A stretch of 64,000 nt of DNA from an uncultured Lachnospiraceae bacterium (GTDB taxonomy: Bacteria > Bacillota > Clostridia > Lachnospirales > Lachnospiraceae). The notes beneath the pieces were generated by a model. The model did not search any database. It saw nothing but the letters and a program-made list of their open reading frames with translations, and was not told where the DNA came from. Position numbers and translations under genes: made by a program. Shown in pieces: positions 1 to 9,773 of this stretch. The number at the start of each line of letters is the position of its first letter. The first letter of the stretch is position 1. The DNA lies in the NCBI GenBank assembly GCA_934292725.1, contig CAKQXY010000005.1, positions 37,288 to 101,287 of the forward strand, given 5' to 3'.

Positions 1-445
1 ACATACCAAGTGGCTTAAACCCACTTTTTACGATCATATATGGACCAGTAAATTGATCCGCAACCAAAATAATTGCTAACTGTTCTTTATCGCAAATAAC
101 CTTCATCCAGCACACATATTTTCTCGTTAACTTGTTATAAACGATATGGGGTCTTTCTACTTTTGATGAGGGATGTAACAAAGACTTTTCATTTTCCACA
201 TCTGGTGGAATCAAAAGTCCTTCATCTTTCCAATGGTAAAGATCTCTTGAAGAATAATACCTCACACCCCACTGTATAATTCCATTACCAGGAGCAGTTT
301 TTTCTTTATTTTCGCCATACCAATAAAATAAGTCTTTTTCATAAAAGATAGACCCTCCATGAGCCTGAATACGTTTTCCCTCTGTATCAAGCCATACTTT
401 ACCAGGGCAAATCCATTGATGTACTTCTTTATCTATCAAATTCAC
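1..445 (-). CDS. GH43-like glycoside hydrolase, C-terminally cut by window edge
   Basis: About 148 N-terminal residues are visible; the gene runs off the left edge. The predicted protein contains IQAHGGSIFYEKDLFYWYGE and a later RPHIVYN stretch, the pattern of five-bladed propeller GH43-type enzymes (the galactanase/arabinanase-like branch). I chose the GTG at 445 because a GAGGAGG Shine-Dalgarno lies about 11 bases upstream and no better ATG exists. It starts 22 bp after the stop of the AraC-type regulator and is probably co-transcribed with it. No signal peptide is visible, so a cytoplasmic role on imported oligosaccharides is likely. The exact substrate cannot be told from this fragment. 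Confidence 0.75.
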   Translation of the reverse strand, partial: MNLIDKEVHQWICPGKVWLDTEGKRIQAHGGSIFYEKDLFYWYGENKEKTAPGNGIIQWGVRYYSSRDLYHWKDEGLLIPPDVENEKSLLHPSSKVERPHIVYNKLTRKYVCWMKVICDKEQLAIILVADQFTGPYMIVKSGFKPLGM

Positions 446-467
446 CAGTATATCGTCCTCCTCAACT

Positions 468-2750
468 TCATCTACTAATTCCATCAGACACTTTTTCTTC
501 CTCTTGTGAAGTTTCAGCAGACAGCATAAGATCTCTAAATCTCGACGGTGTAAGTCCATAATATTTCTTAAAGGTCGTTGTAAAATAGGTACTATTGCTA
601 TATCCCACTTCGGTAGAGATTTGAGCTATGCTGTGACTTGGCTCCGAGAGCAAAAGAACTCTAGCCTGTTCCATTCTCACTTTTAATATATAGTCAAGCG
701 TTTTTGTTCCTGTAAAATCGGTAAATAATTTTCCAAAATAGGCAGTACTGATATTTAATTGATCTGCCAAAAGATTGACACTCAAATTTGGATCATCATA
801 ATGATTTCTTATATAATCAATTGATAATTCCATCATTGCAGTTGATGAACGGCTTCCTATTCGACTTGTTCTATCAGCTGCTCTGCTGTATAGCTGCTCT
901 ATCCATGCGTCAAGTCCATCTCGATCAATTATCTTATCGGCCATTTTCTCAAGTTCGATAAGATCTGTTTTGGATGCACGCAATGTCTGTGCTGCTAGCT
1001 GCTTTAATTTTTCAACAAATTCTTCGTATTGCATGTATTCGCAAGTATGCAACCATTCCTCAAATGTATTAATATATCCTTGCTTATCATGCTCTTTTAC
1101 CATCCCCAGTATGTTCTGCGAATCTATTGTGCTGTCATCAGGACAATCCGATGGCAAAATTACGGTTTCTGTACATCCCAGAATAAGCCTTGTTCTAAGA
1201 GCGCCTTCCAAAACTTTTACATTTTCGACGCAATGACTGCCATCATCACGCAGCAGTTGCGTTCTAACGCAAAAGCTTCTCACTGAGGCAAGCTTTTTAA
1301 CTGAAGCTTCCGCTTTCTCCATGAAATCAAAAAGTGAATTATCATTTTGTATTAATGCAACATTTCTCGATATCACAAGTAACAACCTGCAAAGCCCCAT
1401 CTCCAAGCATGTACACTTACCATATTCGCTAAGAACAGATGTATAAATACCACTTACCATGTTTCTTAACATATCATATTCCTGCATTGAATAATTTGAT
1501 TGCTTATCCGTACCTTCCACATAGACAACTGCCAATACATATGGTGTATTATAATAAATCACTCCACTCTGTAAAAGCATAGCAGAAATTTCTTCCTGAT
1601 GACTGCCAAGAAGCATATTTTTCACAATAAAATCCTGTTTCTTTTTTAAGCTGAGTGCTTCCATATTATTTGAAAGTCCCTGATAAAATTGTTTTAAAAA
1701 TGCAATTTCGTCTGTTCCTTCATTTTCTTCAGTTTCAAGTTCTCCAACCTGATGCGTATTTTTTAAACTTCCAACCATCTGTGTCAATGGTTCAAATATT
1801 CTTCTTGAAACAAGAAGCTGCATAACAATCATCAGCGTTGCCGCTGCGATTACGACAAGTACCAGTATATATATGATATAGTTAATATTAAGATTGCGCG
1901 CAATGTAATCTGACTGTGCCACAATAAAATATCCATCTATACCACAACTCTGTGATAAAAAATCCCATCGCTGACCTTCATCCTTCATCTCAAAGCTAGT
2001 ATTCGATGCGAAAACCTTTTTTACCCATTCCTTGTCTGAATAATTTTTTCCTATCTCGCTGTCGTCTGTATGACATACAACGATCCCATCAGAATTAAGA
2101 ATCATAAGCTTAAAGTCACCGTTTGACTTTTCTGAAAGAAGACTTTTTTTCAACTCTTCCAAATCAATATTTAACACAGTTGTTCCAGAATAGTATTCGC
2201 TGTCAAATACAGATTCCGATATTGGAATTGTAAGAAGACTTACCGTCTCCGATTCCGTATATTGTTTCTTTATCGACCATACAAATGGTTTGTTTTTACT
2301 TCCATTATCAATAACCTGTTTTGCCAAAACAGGTTCCAAACCATCTGGTTTTGAACTTCCTGTCGCTAAATACAGCGACACCTCCTTGTTCTTATTAATG
2401 ATCCCAAAAGACTGCATATAGGATGATCCAAGCATAACACTTTTCACATTGTTTACAAATGACATATAGTCAAGAAAATCTGCATCTGGATCGAGTCTCA
2501 TAACAGTTCCACCTGCAGTAGAAAACCACTCAGCCGTCACATTTTTCGCATCATCTATGATACGGCTAAAAGCTGAATCTACGTTTTCCATAGTGGTTTT
2601 AGTAAGTTGACGATAATCCTTTATCATCTCTTTTCGAAACCACATAAACATAAATACCGACACCAATATAAGCGCAGTAAGTGATATGGCAAGCGTGGCC
2701 AATACCGTTTTTGATACGATTGATTTTGCTTTTCTTTTAAACCATTTCAT
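468..2750 (-). CDS. Membrane-bound AraC-family regulator (YesN/MsmR-like, dCache-type sensor)
   Basis: One-component regulator of about 760 aa. An N-terminal membrane segment (about residues 15-36) is followed by a roughly 250-residue extracytoplasmic sensor region, a second membrane segment (about 290-315), a linker and a C-terminal double helix-turn-helix of AraC type (DQLNISTAYFGKLFTDFTG and GYSNSTYFTTTFKKYYG). The ATG at 2750 is preferred over the one at 2777 because GGAAAGGA sits at good spacing before it. In Firmicutes this architecture usually neighbours LplB/YtcP/SBP transporters, as here, and controls them in response to extracellular sugar. A TATAAT-like hexamer lies about 150 bp upstream. 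The ligand is unknown. Confidence 0.88.
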   Translation of the reverse strand: MKWFKRKAKSIVSKTVLATLAISLTALILVSVFMFMWFRKEMIKDYRQLTKTTMENVDSAFSRIIDDAKNVTAEWFSTAGGTVMRLDPDADFLDYMSFVNNVKSVMLGSSYMQSFGIINKNKEVSLYLATGSSKPDGLEPVLAKQVIDNGSKNKPFVWSIKKQYTESETVSLLTIPISESVFDSEYYSGTTVLNIDLEELKKSLLSEKSNGDFKLMILNSDGIVVCHTDDSEIGKNYSDKEWVKKVFASNTSFEMKDEGQRWDFLSQSCGIDGYFIVAQSDYIARNLNINYIIYILVLVVIAAATLMIVMQLLVSRRIFEPLTQMVGSLKNTHQVGELETEENEGTDEIAFLKQFYQGLSNNMEALSLKKKQDFIVKNMLLGSHQEEISAMLLQSGVIYYNTPYVLAVVYVEGTDKQSNYSMQEYDMLRNMVSGIYTSVLSEYGKCTCLEMGLCRLLLVISRNVALIQNDNSLFDFMEKAEASVKKLASVRSFCVRTQLLRDDGSHCVENVKVLEGALRTRLILGCTETVILPSDCPDDSTIDSQNILGMVKEHDKQGYINTFEEWLHTCEYMQYEEFVEKLKQLAAQTLRASKTDLIELEKMADKIIDRDGLDAWIEQLYSRAADRTSRIGSRSSTAMMELSIDYIRNHYDDPNLSVNLLADQLNISTAYFGKLFTDFTGTKTLDYILKVRMEQARVLLLSEPSHSIAQISTEVGYSNSTYFTTTFKKYYGLTPSRFRDLMLSAETSQEEEKVSDGISR

Positions 2751-2960
2751 ATCGATCCGTCCTTTCCCGCTTGCCATATTTCATTTTAGTGTTTCATTCG
2801 AATATGCAGTTTGCTTGGTGCCTCTGCCTGCCTCAAGGCCATCTTGTTTTTTTACAAATATCGTGTAATCTGCAACACCCGATCAAGCGTATCTATATTT
2901 TATTATACCATAGAACACACTGTACTTGCATATCTTATTTAATTTTGGTAATGCAAAACA

Positions 2961-4445
2961 TTACTCTGCATGAACACTTGCATAATATTCAGAAAATTGT
3001 CTCTGATACTCTGCAACATAAGTATCCAAGCCAGCATCCTTCATTTCCTGAAGAACCTTGTCAATATTTTCCTCATAGTCAAGGAAACCTAATGTCATTG
3101 GCTTTAACTTTTCATCATAAATTGATGTCAGCATTGCAAGCTCTGCGGCAACTGGTGTGGTATCAAATGAAAAACCCGAAAGCTTAGACAGCTGTGAACC
3201 CTCATCAAATGTCATGTACTTCTCAATTGTCTCCTCGCTAAAAGACGGATCATAGGTATTGTATGGAATTGCCTCCATAAACCAACTGTCAATAAACGAA
3301 TCATTTACAAGCTTGTTAATTGTTCCATCATCATTTACCTCATAATCTTCGCCCTCTACTCCATAAATACAGAAATTAAAATGTTCTTGATCGGAGTACA
3401 TCCAGTTAAACAACTGTAACCAGCGATCCACTTTATCTTGATCTGCTGCTGAAATTGCAATACCCCAATCGTAATCTTTAGTCTTGATATTGACCTGATC
3501 ACCAATTTTAATCAGTGTCTCATAGGCATCTGGATCTGCAGTCTTTAAAGATGATGACAGAAGTGCACTTGCCATTCCATTTCTTGCAAAGCAGTTTCCT
3601 GCTGTCCAATCTGCTTCTCCCTGGGACGGATTTGTTAGGATATCCTTATTGATCCATCCATTTTCTGCCCATCTTGAGGTAATCTCACAAAGATTTTTAA
3701 ATTCCTCTGATTCATAATAGCTATAGACTGTATCACCCTCTTCCTCTTCGTCTACATATACAAAATCATTTCCCGCATTCAAAGATCTTGTTCCTTCGCC
3801 ACAATATGCCCATAAAGCATAACCTAAAAATCCAGGATTCGTAAGAATTCTCATATTGGGATAGCTTTCCTGCACCTGAGTAAATAAACCTTCAAGATCT
3901 TCTAATGTAGTTATTTCTTCTGGTTTTACCCCAAGCTCATCTAAAATATCTCCTCTTACATCGAACATCTGCATGGATCCTGCATAAGGTTTATTGCCAA
4001 ACGGAATTGCATAAATCTCACCATTATACTTTACACAATCAAATCCATTTGTTTCTCCACGAGCCTTAATAAGATCAGGAAGATATTCTTCAATCAGCTC
4101 TTCATCAATAGTAGCTAAATACCCCTTCGTATGCCAATCAAAATTCTGAACAATGTATTCAATTGCAAAGTTCTCTCCTGATGCCAACATTGTAGAAACA
4201 CTAGTATCTGACCCCCACGGCAAAAATTCAACTGTAAGATCAATATTCAAATCTTCGAGAACAGCATCGTGAAATTCATTTTTAAAAAACTCGTCTCTTC
4301 TTGAAGATGCATCACCGTAGAAAATCAATCTCAGTTTAACAAGTTCCTGATCTGATTTTGTCTCATTTGCAAATACATTGATACCTCCAAATGTCGAAAA
4401 TGCCATTGTTGCTGCCATAGCAGCGGTTGTCAGTCTCTTTTTCAT
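2961..4445 (-). CDS. ABC transporter extracellular solute-binding protein (oligosaccharide, CUT1/LplA-like)
   Basis: A 494-aa binding protein for the two permeases encoded just upstream (LplB/YtcP type). It has an N-terminal signal sequence (MKKRLTTAAMAATMAFSTFG) ending in a VFA-NE type I cleavage site and a typical family 1 SBP body. There is no lipobox cysteine, which is unusual for a Gram-positive ABC binding protein; it may be secreted free or held in another way. The RBS is GAAAGAGAGG before the ATG. Its position between the permeases and the AraC regulator suggests uptake of an oligosaccharide sensed by that regulator. The nucleotide-binding subunit is not in the window, as is usual for this class, which shares an MsmK-like ATPase. 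Confidence 0.88.
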   Translation of the reverse strand: MKKRLTTAAMAATMAFSTFGGINVFANETKSDQELVKLRLIFYGDASSRRDEFFKNEFHDAVLEDLNIDLTVEFLPWGSDTSVSTMLASGENFAIEYIVQNFDWHTKGYLATIDEELIEEYLPDLIKARGETNGFDCVKYNGEIYAIPFGNKPYAGSMQMFDVRGDILDELGVKPEEITTLEDLEGLFTQVQESYPNMRILTNPGFLGYALWAYCGEGTRSLNAGNDFVYVDEEEEGDTVYSYYESEEFKNLCEITSRWAENGWINKDILTNPSQGEADWTAGNCFARNGMASALLSSSLKTADPDAYETLIKIGDQVNIKTKDYDWGIAISAADQDKVDRWLQLFNWMYSDQEHFNFCIYGVEGEDYEVNDDGTINKLVNDSFIDSWFMEAIPYNTYDPSFSEETIEKYMTFDEGSQLSKLSGFSFDTTPVAAELAMLTSIYDEKLKPMTLGFLDYEENIDKVLQEMKDAGLDTYVAEYQRQFSEYYASVHAE

Positions 4446-4595
4446 AGTTTCCTCTCTTTCTGCAGTTTTGTTTCCTGCTGCGGATAGACCGCAATGTTTA
4501 AAATATTTGTTACACCTAAGTCTATACTAGACTCTTTTATATCATATCCGCAGTAAAAAGCCACGAATAAATATATCATAAGCTCAACATTAACA

Positions 4596-5510
4596 TCAGC
4601 CCTTCACTGCACCGATTGTAATTCCTTTTACAAAATATCTCTGTGCCAGTGGAAAGAATACGGCAATTGGAAGCACCGTAAACATTGTCATTGCCATTCT
4701 CGCTGTATTTGACGGAAGCACAATATGATCTCTAGCAGATTGCAATGTTGTATTCGAAAGCAGTGCTGAAATATTTGACATCATATTATACAGAAGCTTT
4801 TGCAATGTATATAGATCCGTTTTTGTTATAAGATAAAGTGACAAATAAAAATCATTCCAAAATTGTAATGTCATAAAAAGGATTACACTCACAAGTCCTA
4901 CCTTAGCAAGTGGAAGCACAATTGTAAAGAATACTCTTGCATCAGAAGCTCCATCTATCTTCGCAGCTTCCGTAAGCTCCTCAGGCACCGATTTAAAATT
5001 ACTTTTTAAAACAAACATATAAAAAACATTCATTCCATAGGGAAGTACAAGCGCCCATATATTATTCTGCAATCTATAGTATTTCGTACAAAGAATGTAC
5101 CATGGAAGAAGACCTCCGCTGAAAATCATTGTAAACCAGGCAAAAAACGACAATACACCAGCAAATCGAAATACCGATTTTTTTTGTGATGCTGCGTACG
5201 CATACAATGACATAATTGATGTTGAAATCACAGTTCCAAGAATCGTCGCTGCAAATGACATTCCATAAGCTCTAAGTAGCATTGCCCCTTTATTTTTAAT
5301 AATGAATTTGTAAGTTTCCAATGTAAATTTTCTTGGCAGCAAAGAAAAACCTTTTTCTACAATCTCTGTCTCATCAGATAGCGAAGCAACTAATGCAATC
5401 CATAATGGTAAAACGCAGGTAAATGCCACAACCCCCACTAATATATAACAAATGACACTTTCTTTTGCCCTTCTTGATGGTGCGTCTATATCCTTTGCCC
5501 TTTTTTTCAT
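4596..5510 (-). CDS. Carbohydrate ABC transporter permease, YtcP/LplC-like
   Basis: Inner-membrane permease subunit of about 304 aa with six predicted membrane segments. The EAA loop reads EAAKIDGASDARVFFTIVLP, the site that contacts the ATPase. It ends with the KGITIGAVKG tail typical of YtcP homologues. The ATG at 5510 is used; a GTG one codon earlier is possible. It lies 17 bp after the LplB-type partner gene and 150 bp before the binding-protein gene, so the three form one importer operon. Confidence 0.9.
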   Translation of the reverse strand: MKKRAKDIDAPSRRAKESVICYILVGVVAFTCVLPLWIALVASLSDETEIVEKGFSLLPRKFTLETYKFIIKNKGAMLLRAYGMSFAATILGTVISTSIMSLYAYAASQKKSVFRFAGVLSFFAWFTMIFSGGLLPWYILCTKYYRLQNNIWALVLPYGMNVFYMFVLKSNFKSVPEELTEAAKIDGASDARVFFTIVLPLAKVGLVSVILFMTLQFWNDFYLSLYLITKTDLYTLQKLLYNMMSNISALLSNTTLQSARDHIVLPSNTARMAMTMFTVLPIAVFFPLAQRYFVKGITIGAVKG

Positions 5511-5527
5511 CACCTTTCACTCCCTTC

Positions 5528-6472
5528 TTAAAATAGTGTATAATCTGGTTGAATTTTTTTGACTATTAGATTCGCACTAAGTACTAATATAAATCCAAAG
5601 ACTGACTGATACAAAGTGATTGCCGATGCTGATTCAAACTGACCATTTACAATAGCTGAGCGATACACAAAAGTTGCAATTGTATCGGTTGTCTCAAGCA
5701 AAAATGGATTTAAGCTTGTCATACCCATAATCTGATCAACACTACCTGAAAGGATTCCTCCTATACTAAGTAAAAACATAATGATAATATTTGGCTTTAA
5801 CAGTGGCAGTGTAATTTTAGTAATTCGCTTCCACCTGCCTGCTCCATCTATTTCAGCTGCCTCGTATAAACTCTGATCAATTCCTGTGAGTGCACAAAAG
5901 TAAATAATAGAACCATATCCAGCACCTTTCCAGACCGTAGTGATTATCATAATCGGCCACCAATACTTTGCATTTGAATACCACTCCACACTCTCAAGAC
6001 CTAGCATATTCAAAAATCTATTAACAAGACCTGCATCCTCATCAAGTAAAGCAAGCACAACCATTCCAATAATAATCCACGATATAAAATAAGGAAAGAG
6101 CATCACAGTCTGAGTAACTTTTCGAAATCGCTTTGATCCAATCTCATTAATTGCAATTGCCAAAGCCACGTTGATAACTGTTCCAAGGATTATACTCACA
6201 CCATTTATCACAAGTGTATTTCTGGTTGCTCTAAGTGCATTCTTTATATTCATGAAGAAGAATTTAAAGTTTGCTAGTCCTACAAACTCACTTCCAAAAA
6301 GTCCACCTTGATAGGTATATCGCTCAAATACGACATATAATCCTGCCATTGGTATGTAACAAAACAAAATCAGGTAAATAATTCCTGGCAACGGAATTAG
6401 ATAAAAGAACCATCTCTTTTTTAGCTCTTGTATCAATCCTTTCTTTTTTTTTGCCGCTATCTTTGTATTCAT
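5528..6472 (-). CDS. Carbohydrate ABC transporter permease, LplB-like
   Basis: Permease of about 314 aa, the LplB-type partner of the downstream YtcP-like protein. It has six predicted membrane segments and an EAA loop (YEAAEIDGAGRWKRITKITLP), and ends in IQPDYTLF as many LplB homologues do. I start it at the ATG at 6472, which has GAAGGAGG 6-7 bases upstream; a longer reading from 6511 lacks a good RBS. It is the first gene of the second transporter operon and follows a strong terminator (6623-6680), so its promoter should lie in the roughly 150 bp between them. Confidence 0.9.
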   Translation of the reverse strand: MNTKIAAKKKKGLIQELKKRWFFYLIPLPGIIYLILFCYIPMAGLYVVFERYTYQGGLFGSEFVGLANFKFFFMNIKNALRATRNTLVINGVSIILGTVINVALAIAINEIGSKRFRKVTQTVMLFPYFISWIIIGMVVLALLDEDAGLVNRFLNMLGLESVEWYSNAKYWWPIMIITTVWKGAGYGSIIYFCALTGIDQSLYEAAEIDGAGRWKRITKITLPLLKPNIIIMFLLSIGGILSGSVDQIMGMTSLNPFLLETTDTIATFVYRSAIVNGQFESASAITLYQSVFGFILVLSANLIVKKIQPDYTLF

Positions 6473-6622
6473 TGTCCAACCTCCTTCGCTCTGATAGCAG
6501 AAGATTAGCATTTGCGCTACCTTTTTTCAACCAAAAATACTTTGAAAATCCTTCAAAAATCATGCATATTGTATTGTTTTCATATTTTTTAAGTTCATAT
6601 ATTTTAAGATCAAGTCAAAAAA

Positions 6623-6680
6623 AGAGCCATAGTGGTAAGAAAACGCACTAATGTGCTGCGTTTTCTGCCCCTATGGCTCT
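6623..6680 (-). terminator. Rho-independent terminator after the esterase gene
   Basis: On the minus strand AGAGCCATAG and CTATGGCTCT form the outer stem and AGAAAACGC/GCGTTTTCT the inner stem, followed by a run of seven U. It separates the GH/esterase operon from the second ABC transporter operon. Confidence 0.88.
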
Positions 6681-6747
6681 CTGTTAAATTTTTTGGTCAA
6701 ATATAGTCAGACAATCTTTTCTCCATTGCCGCATTCTGCGGCAGATT

Positions 6748-8247
6748 TTATTGATCTAACAAAAAGCGCATTCTTTCAGTCTCTGTACTTCCACCTGCTG
6801 CGCCATCTTTTGTAAAATTCATTTCATAGCGATCTTCATCGCAGTATGGCTTCCACTCTGGAAGCTTATTTTCATTGTAATCATTTCCATTTGGATTGCC
6901 AGTTTTAATAAAGTTGACAAAATAGCTGCTGATCTGACGCGCCAGATCATAGTGATGGCCGTCAAATGGACGCCAACATTTGGCAAGTGTCTCAAAGAAA
7001 AACCATAAATCACACGAGTGGAATGTGCCTGCATTGTCCCATCCTGGAATATCAGCATCAAAACGATAATAATAGCTGTTTTGATTACAGCCCTTATCTT
7101 TTCTTGATAAAAATGCTCGCTTTACGCTGTACTCAATTCCACTGACAGGCGAAAAGCCCTCTGGTGTCTGCTTTTTATTTTCTTCAAATGACAAAAACTG
7201 ATCTGCCTTATCTTTAAAAAGTTCCTCCGCCTTTTTCAAAAGCTGTTCGCCGTCCTTAGCTTCAATGTGATTTAAGAACTCATCTGATGTGTTTCCTGCC
7301 ATAAGAGGCACTAAAAGGCTTCTTCCTTCAAGCATCTTTTTGTATGGGTCTTCCTTGCAGAATACACCGTCAAGCACAGTATACATGCGCGGATGATCCT
7401 TTGCAAAATCAGAATACTTATCACGAATCTCAAATGCATCAAGTGCTCTTGCTTCCTCTAAGGTTTTTACGCCAAGAAATTCAAAAAAGTCTTTTCCGAT
7501 CTGTTCTGCATTAGCTAAAGGTGTCGGCGTGCCAAAACGTATCTTTTCATAAGGACTTCCAATCATACCACTCATCACAAGCGCACCGGAAATTTTTCCT
7601 TCATTTTCTTCACATGCAAGCTGCGACATTACACTTGCACCGCCTGCCGACTGTCCGGCAATTGTAATCTTATTTGGATCACCTCCGAAATTAGCAATAT
7701 TTCTGACAACCCACTCAAGACCTGCCTTCTGATCAAGGCTTCCGAAATTGGACGGTGCTTCTGGCTGCTCTTTTGTCAGCTGAGGATGTGACAAAAAGCC
7801 AAATACATTCACACGATAATTGACAGTGACAACAACAACTCCCTGTCTTGCAAGGCGCTCTCCGTCAAACTCCATCTCTCTTGTATAGCCCCATTGATAG
7901 CCGCCTCCAAAATACCAAACAAGAACTGGACGTCTATCATCCACGCTTTTTGCTCCTGTCCAGATATTTAAATACAGACAATCCTCATCCATAGGCACAT
8001 CCTGGTCAACATGCCACTCTCTATTGTATAGAGAATCACCTATGCCTGGCGTATCCTGCACAGAAATCGGTGCAAAGCGTGCACAATCCTTTACTCCTTC
8101 CCAATTCTCACATGGCTGAGGTGCGCGCCAGCGATTCTTCCCTGTAGGCGGTGCAGCAAACGGAACACCGCGAAAAGCTGTAATACGCGGATCGGCTGCC
8201 TCAATACCGCGCACTAGACCATTTTCTGTTTTTGTTTGTCGAATCAT
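6748..8247 (-). CDS. Type B carboxylesterase (alpha/beta hydrolase), possible acetyl or feruloyl esterase
   Basis: About 499 aa, the usual length for bacterial PnbA/cholinesterase-type carboxylesterases. The nucleophile elbow GQSAGG places the serine near residue 198; the catalytic histidine is probably in TFHSCD near 411, with an acidic residue between. The N-terminus begins IRQTKTENGLVRGIEAADP, typical of the family. The ATG at 8247 has AGAGGAG upstream; the longer reading from 8304 lacks an RBS. There is no signal peptide, so it is cytoplasmic. As the last gene before a terminator in a xylosidase/arabinofuranosidase operon, removal of ester decorations from imported oligosaccharides is a reasonable inference; substrate not shown. 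Confidence 0.85.
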   Translation of the reverse strand: MIRQTKTENGLVRGIEAADPRITAFRGVPFAAPPTGKNRWRAPQPCENWEGVKDCARFAPISVQDTPGIGDSLYNREWHVDQDVPMDEDCLYLNIWTGAKSVDDRRPVLVWYFGGGYQWGYTREMEFDGERLARQGVVVVTVNYRVNVFGFLSHPQLTKEQPEAPSNFGSLDQKAGLEWVVRNIANFGGDPNKITIAGQSAGGASVMSQLACEENEGKISGALVMSGMIGSPYEKIRFGTPTPLANAEQIGKDFFEFLGVKTLEEARALDAFEIRDKYSDFAKDHPRMYTVLDGVFCKEDPYKKMLEGRSLLVPLMAGNTSDEFLNHIEAKDGEQLLKKAEELFKDKADQFLSFEENKKQTPEGFSPVSGIEYSVKRAFLSRKDKGCNQNSYYYRFDADIPGWDNAGTFHSCDLWFFFETLAKCWRPFDGHHYDLARQISSYFVNFIKTGNPNGNDYNENKLPEWKPYCDEDRYEMNFTKDGAAGGSTETERMRFLLDQ

Positions 8248-8303
8248 TGATCTTCTCCTCTCTAAAACGCTGTTTTGATTATAACGCTCTTTCACAGAAA
8301 TCA

Positions 8304-9701
8304 TTAGTGTTCAAGATAAAAGCCCTTAAGTGAACCCTTTCCTTCTCCCTTAAATGTAAAATAAAGTGCCTGCACACCGTCTGGCATATCAACTGGTGTA
8401 CTATAATGTTTCCATACATTCGTGTACTCTACCGGAATCTGTGCCAGCACTTTGCCATCCCATGCAGTTTTTACTTCAAAGCTTCCCTTTATATAACCAC
8501 GAACATCAATCGAAATTTGATGAATGTTCTTCATATCGAAATATTTAAAGCCAACTGTTGTACCATCCACAATTGCACCAAGATATGCCGGATCCTCATC
8601 ACCATCTCTTCCATCCTGCATGATTTTAGGAAAACGTTCATCTACATAAATAGAAGGTTCATTTGTAAATAAATTGCATGCCAAATATGCCGGATAATAG
8701 CCTTCTCCAACTAGTGGTCCACCATTTAATCCACATGAAGTGATCTCTGCCTGGAAAATACTTCCGTCTTCACCAAATGTCAGGCGCTCTGCGCATCCCT
8801 GTCTGCTGTACCACGTACCGTTTGTATGTCTGTGATAGAAAATATACCAGTCATCTCCAATCTGAACCATACTTCCATGATTGTTAGCACCATATGCAGT
8901 TGGCATATCTGCCGGCTTATATGTATCAATATGAAGATCACAGTTACTTACAATCACGCCGCCATACTTAAAGCCGCCCGTAGGCTCCTTGCTCGTCGCA
9001 TAGCAAAGCTCATGCATAACCTCAGACGAATAAATAAAGTAATATGTGTCGCCTCTCTTTCTAATAGACGGAGCCTCAAAAAATGCGTGACCCTCATATG
9101 GCGTATCCTTGCTGTACTCACTTCCCGGCACAATAATTTTCGGTGCTGTCTTCACGGTCAGCATATCTTTATCAAGGATTGTCACCATCGCGCCGCTTCT
9201 CGACTTATCCCCAATTCCGCAAAAACCTGTGTACAGATAGGTCTGATTTCCCTCTGTGATTACACCTGGATCAAACTGTGGCTCATCTGTCTCTTTTTCA
9301 CCAAGACGAGTACCATCTGGATAATGAACATATCCTAAAAATTCATATTTTCCTGCTGGTGTATCACAAACTGCAACTGATACAACCGGAAGCTTATCAA
9401 GCACGTAGAATAAATAATATCTTCCATCTGGTCCAACTGTGACATCAGGAGCGTACAGACACATCGTTCCATCTGGATTTTCCGGATCCTGTGTTTTTTT
9501 ATAAATCACGCCCTCATATCGCCAATTTCCCAGATCATCTACTGGAGCAGACCAGCATACATAGTCGCCCATGCAAAATACATATCCATTGTAAAAATCG
9601 TGCGATCCGTAAACATACACACGTCCATTAAATACATATGGTTCTCCATCTGGAATATATTCCCATGACGGAAGATATGGATTAAATGCCTGTTTTTTCA
9701 T
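8304..9701 (-). CDS. GH43 glycoside hydrolase with C-terminal carbohydrate-binding-like domain
   Basis: About 466 aa. The five-bladed propeller signature is clear: NPYLPSWEYIPDGEPYVF (catalytic base Asp), YAPDVTVGPDGRYYLFYV (pKa-modulating Asp) and HAFFEAPSIRKRGDTYYFIYS (acid Glu near residue 208). The last 130 residues (VGFKYFDMKNIHQISIDVRGY and following) look like a CBM6-type beta-sandwich. Known members are beta-xylosidases and alpha-L-arabinofuranosidases. No signal peptide, hence intracellular. The start at 9701 was chosen by GAAAGG about 14 bases upstream; 9749 would add an unlikely extension. It sits between GH31 and the esterase in one operon. Confidence 0.9.
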   Translation of the reverse strand: MKKQAFNPYLPSWEYIPDGEPYVFNGRVYVYGSHDFYNGYVFCMGDYVCWSAPVDDLGNWRYEGVIYKKTQDPENPDGTMCLYAPDVTVGPDGRYYLFYVLDKLPVVSVAVCDTPAGKYEFLGYVHYPDGTRLGEKETDEPQFDPGVITEGNQTYLYTGFCGIGDKSRSGAMVTILDKDMLTVKTAPKIIVPGSEYSKDTPYEGHAFFEAPSIRKRGDTYYFIYSSEVMHELCYATSKEPTGGFKYGGVIVSNCDLHIDTYKPADMPTAYGANNHGSMVQIGDDWYIFYHRHTNGTWYSRQGCAERLTFGEDGSIFQAEITSCGLNGGPLVGEGYYPAYLACNLFTNEPSIYVDERFPKIMQDGRDGDEDPAYLGAIVDGTTVGFKYFDMKNIHQISIDVRGYIKGSFEVKTAWDGKVLAQIPVEYTNVWKHYSTPVDMPDGVQALYFTFKGEGKGSLKGFYLEH

Positions 9702-9773
9702 AAATCTAATACCAACCTTTCTTAATTTTATTTTTTCACAAAATATCACTTGGCCATGGCTTTTTTTACAAGT

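Noticed and set aside
8826..9338. 170-codon plus-strand open frame inside the GH43 gene
   Set aside because: Antisense shadow; the GH43 frame has catalytic motifs throughout.
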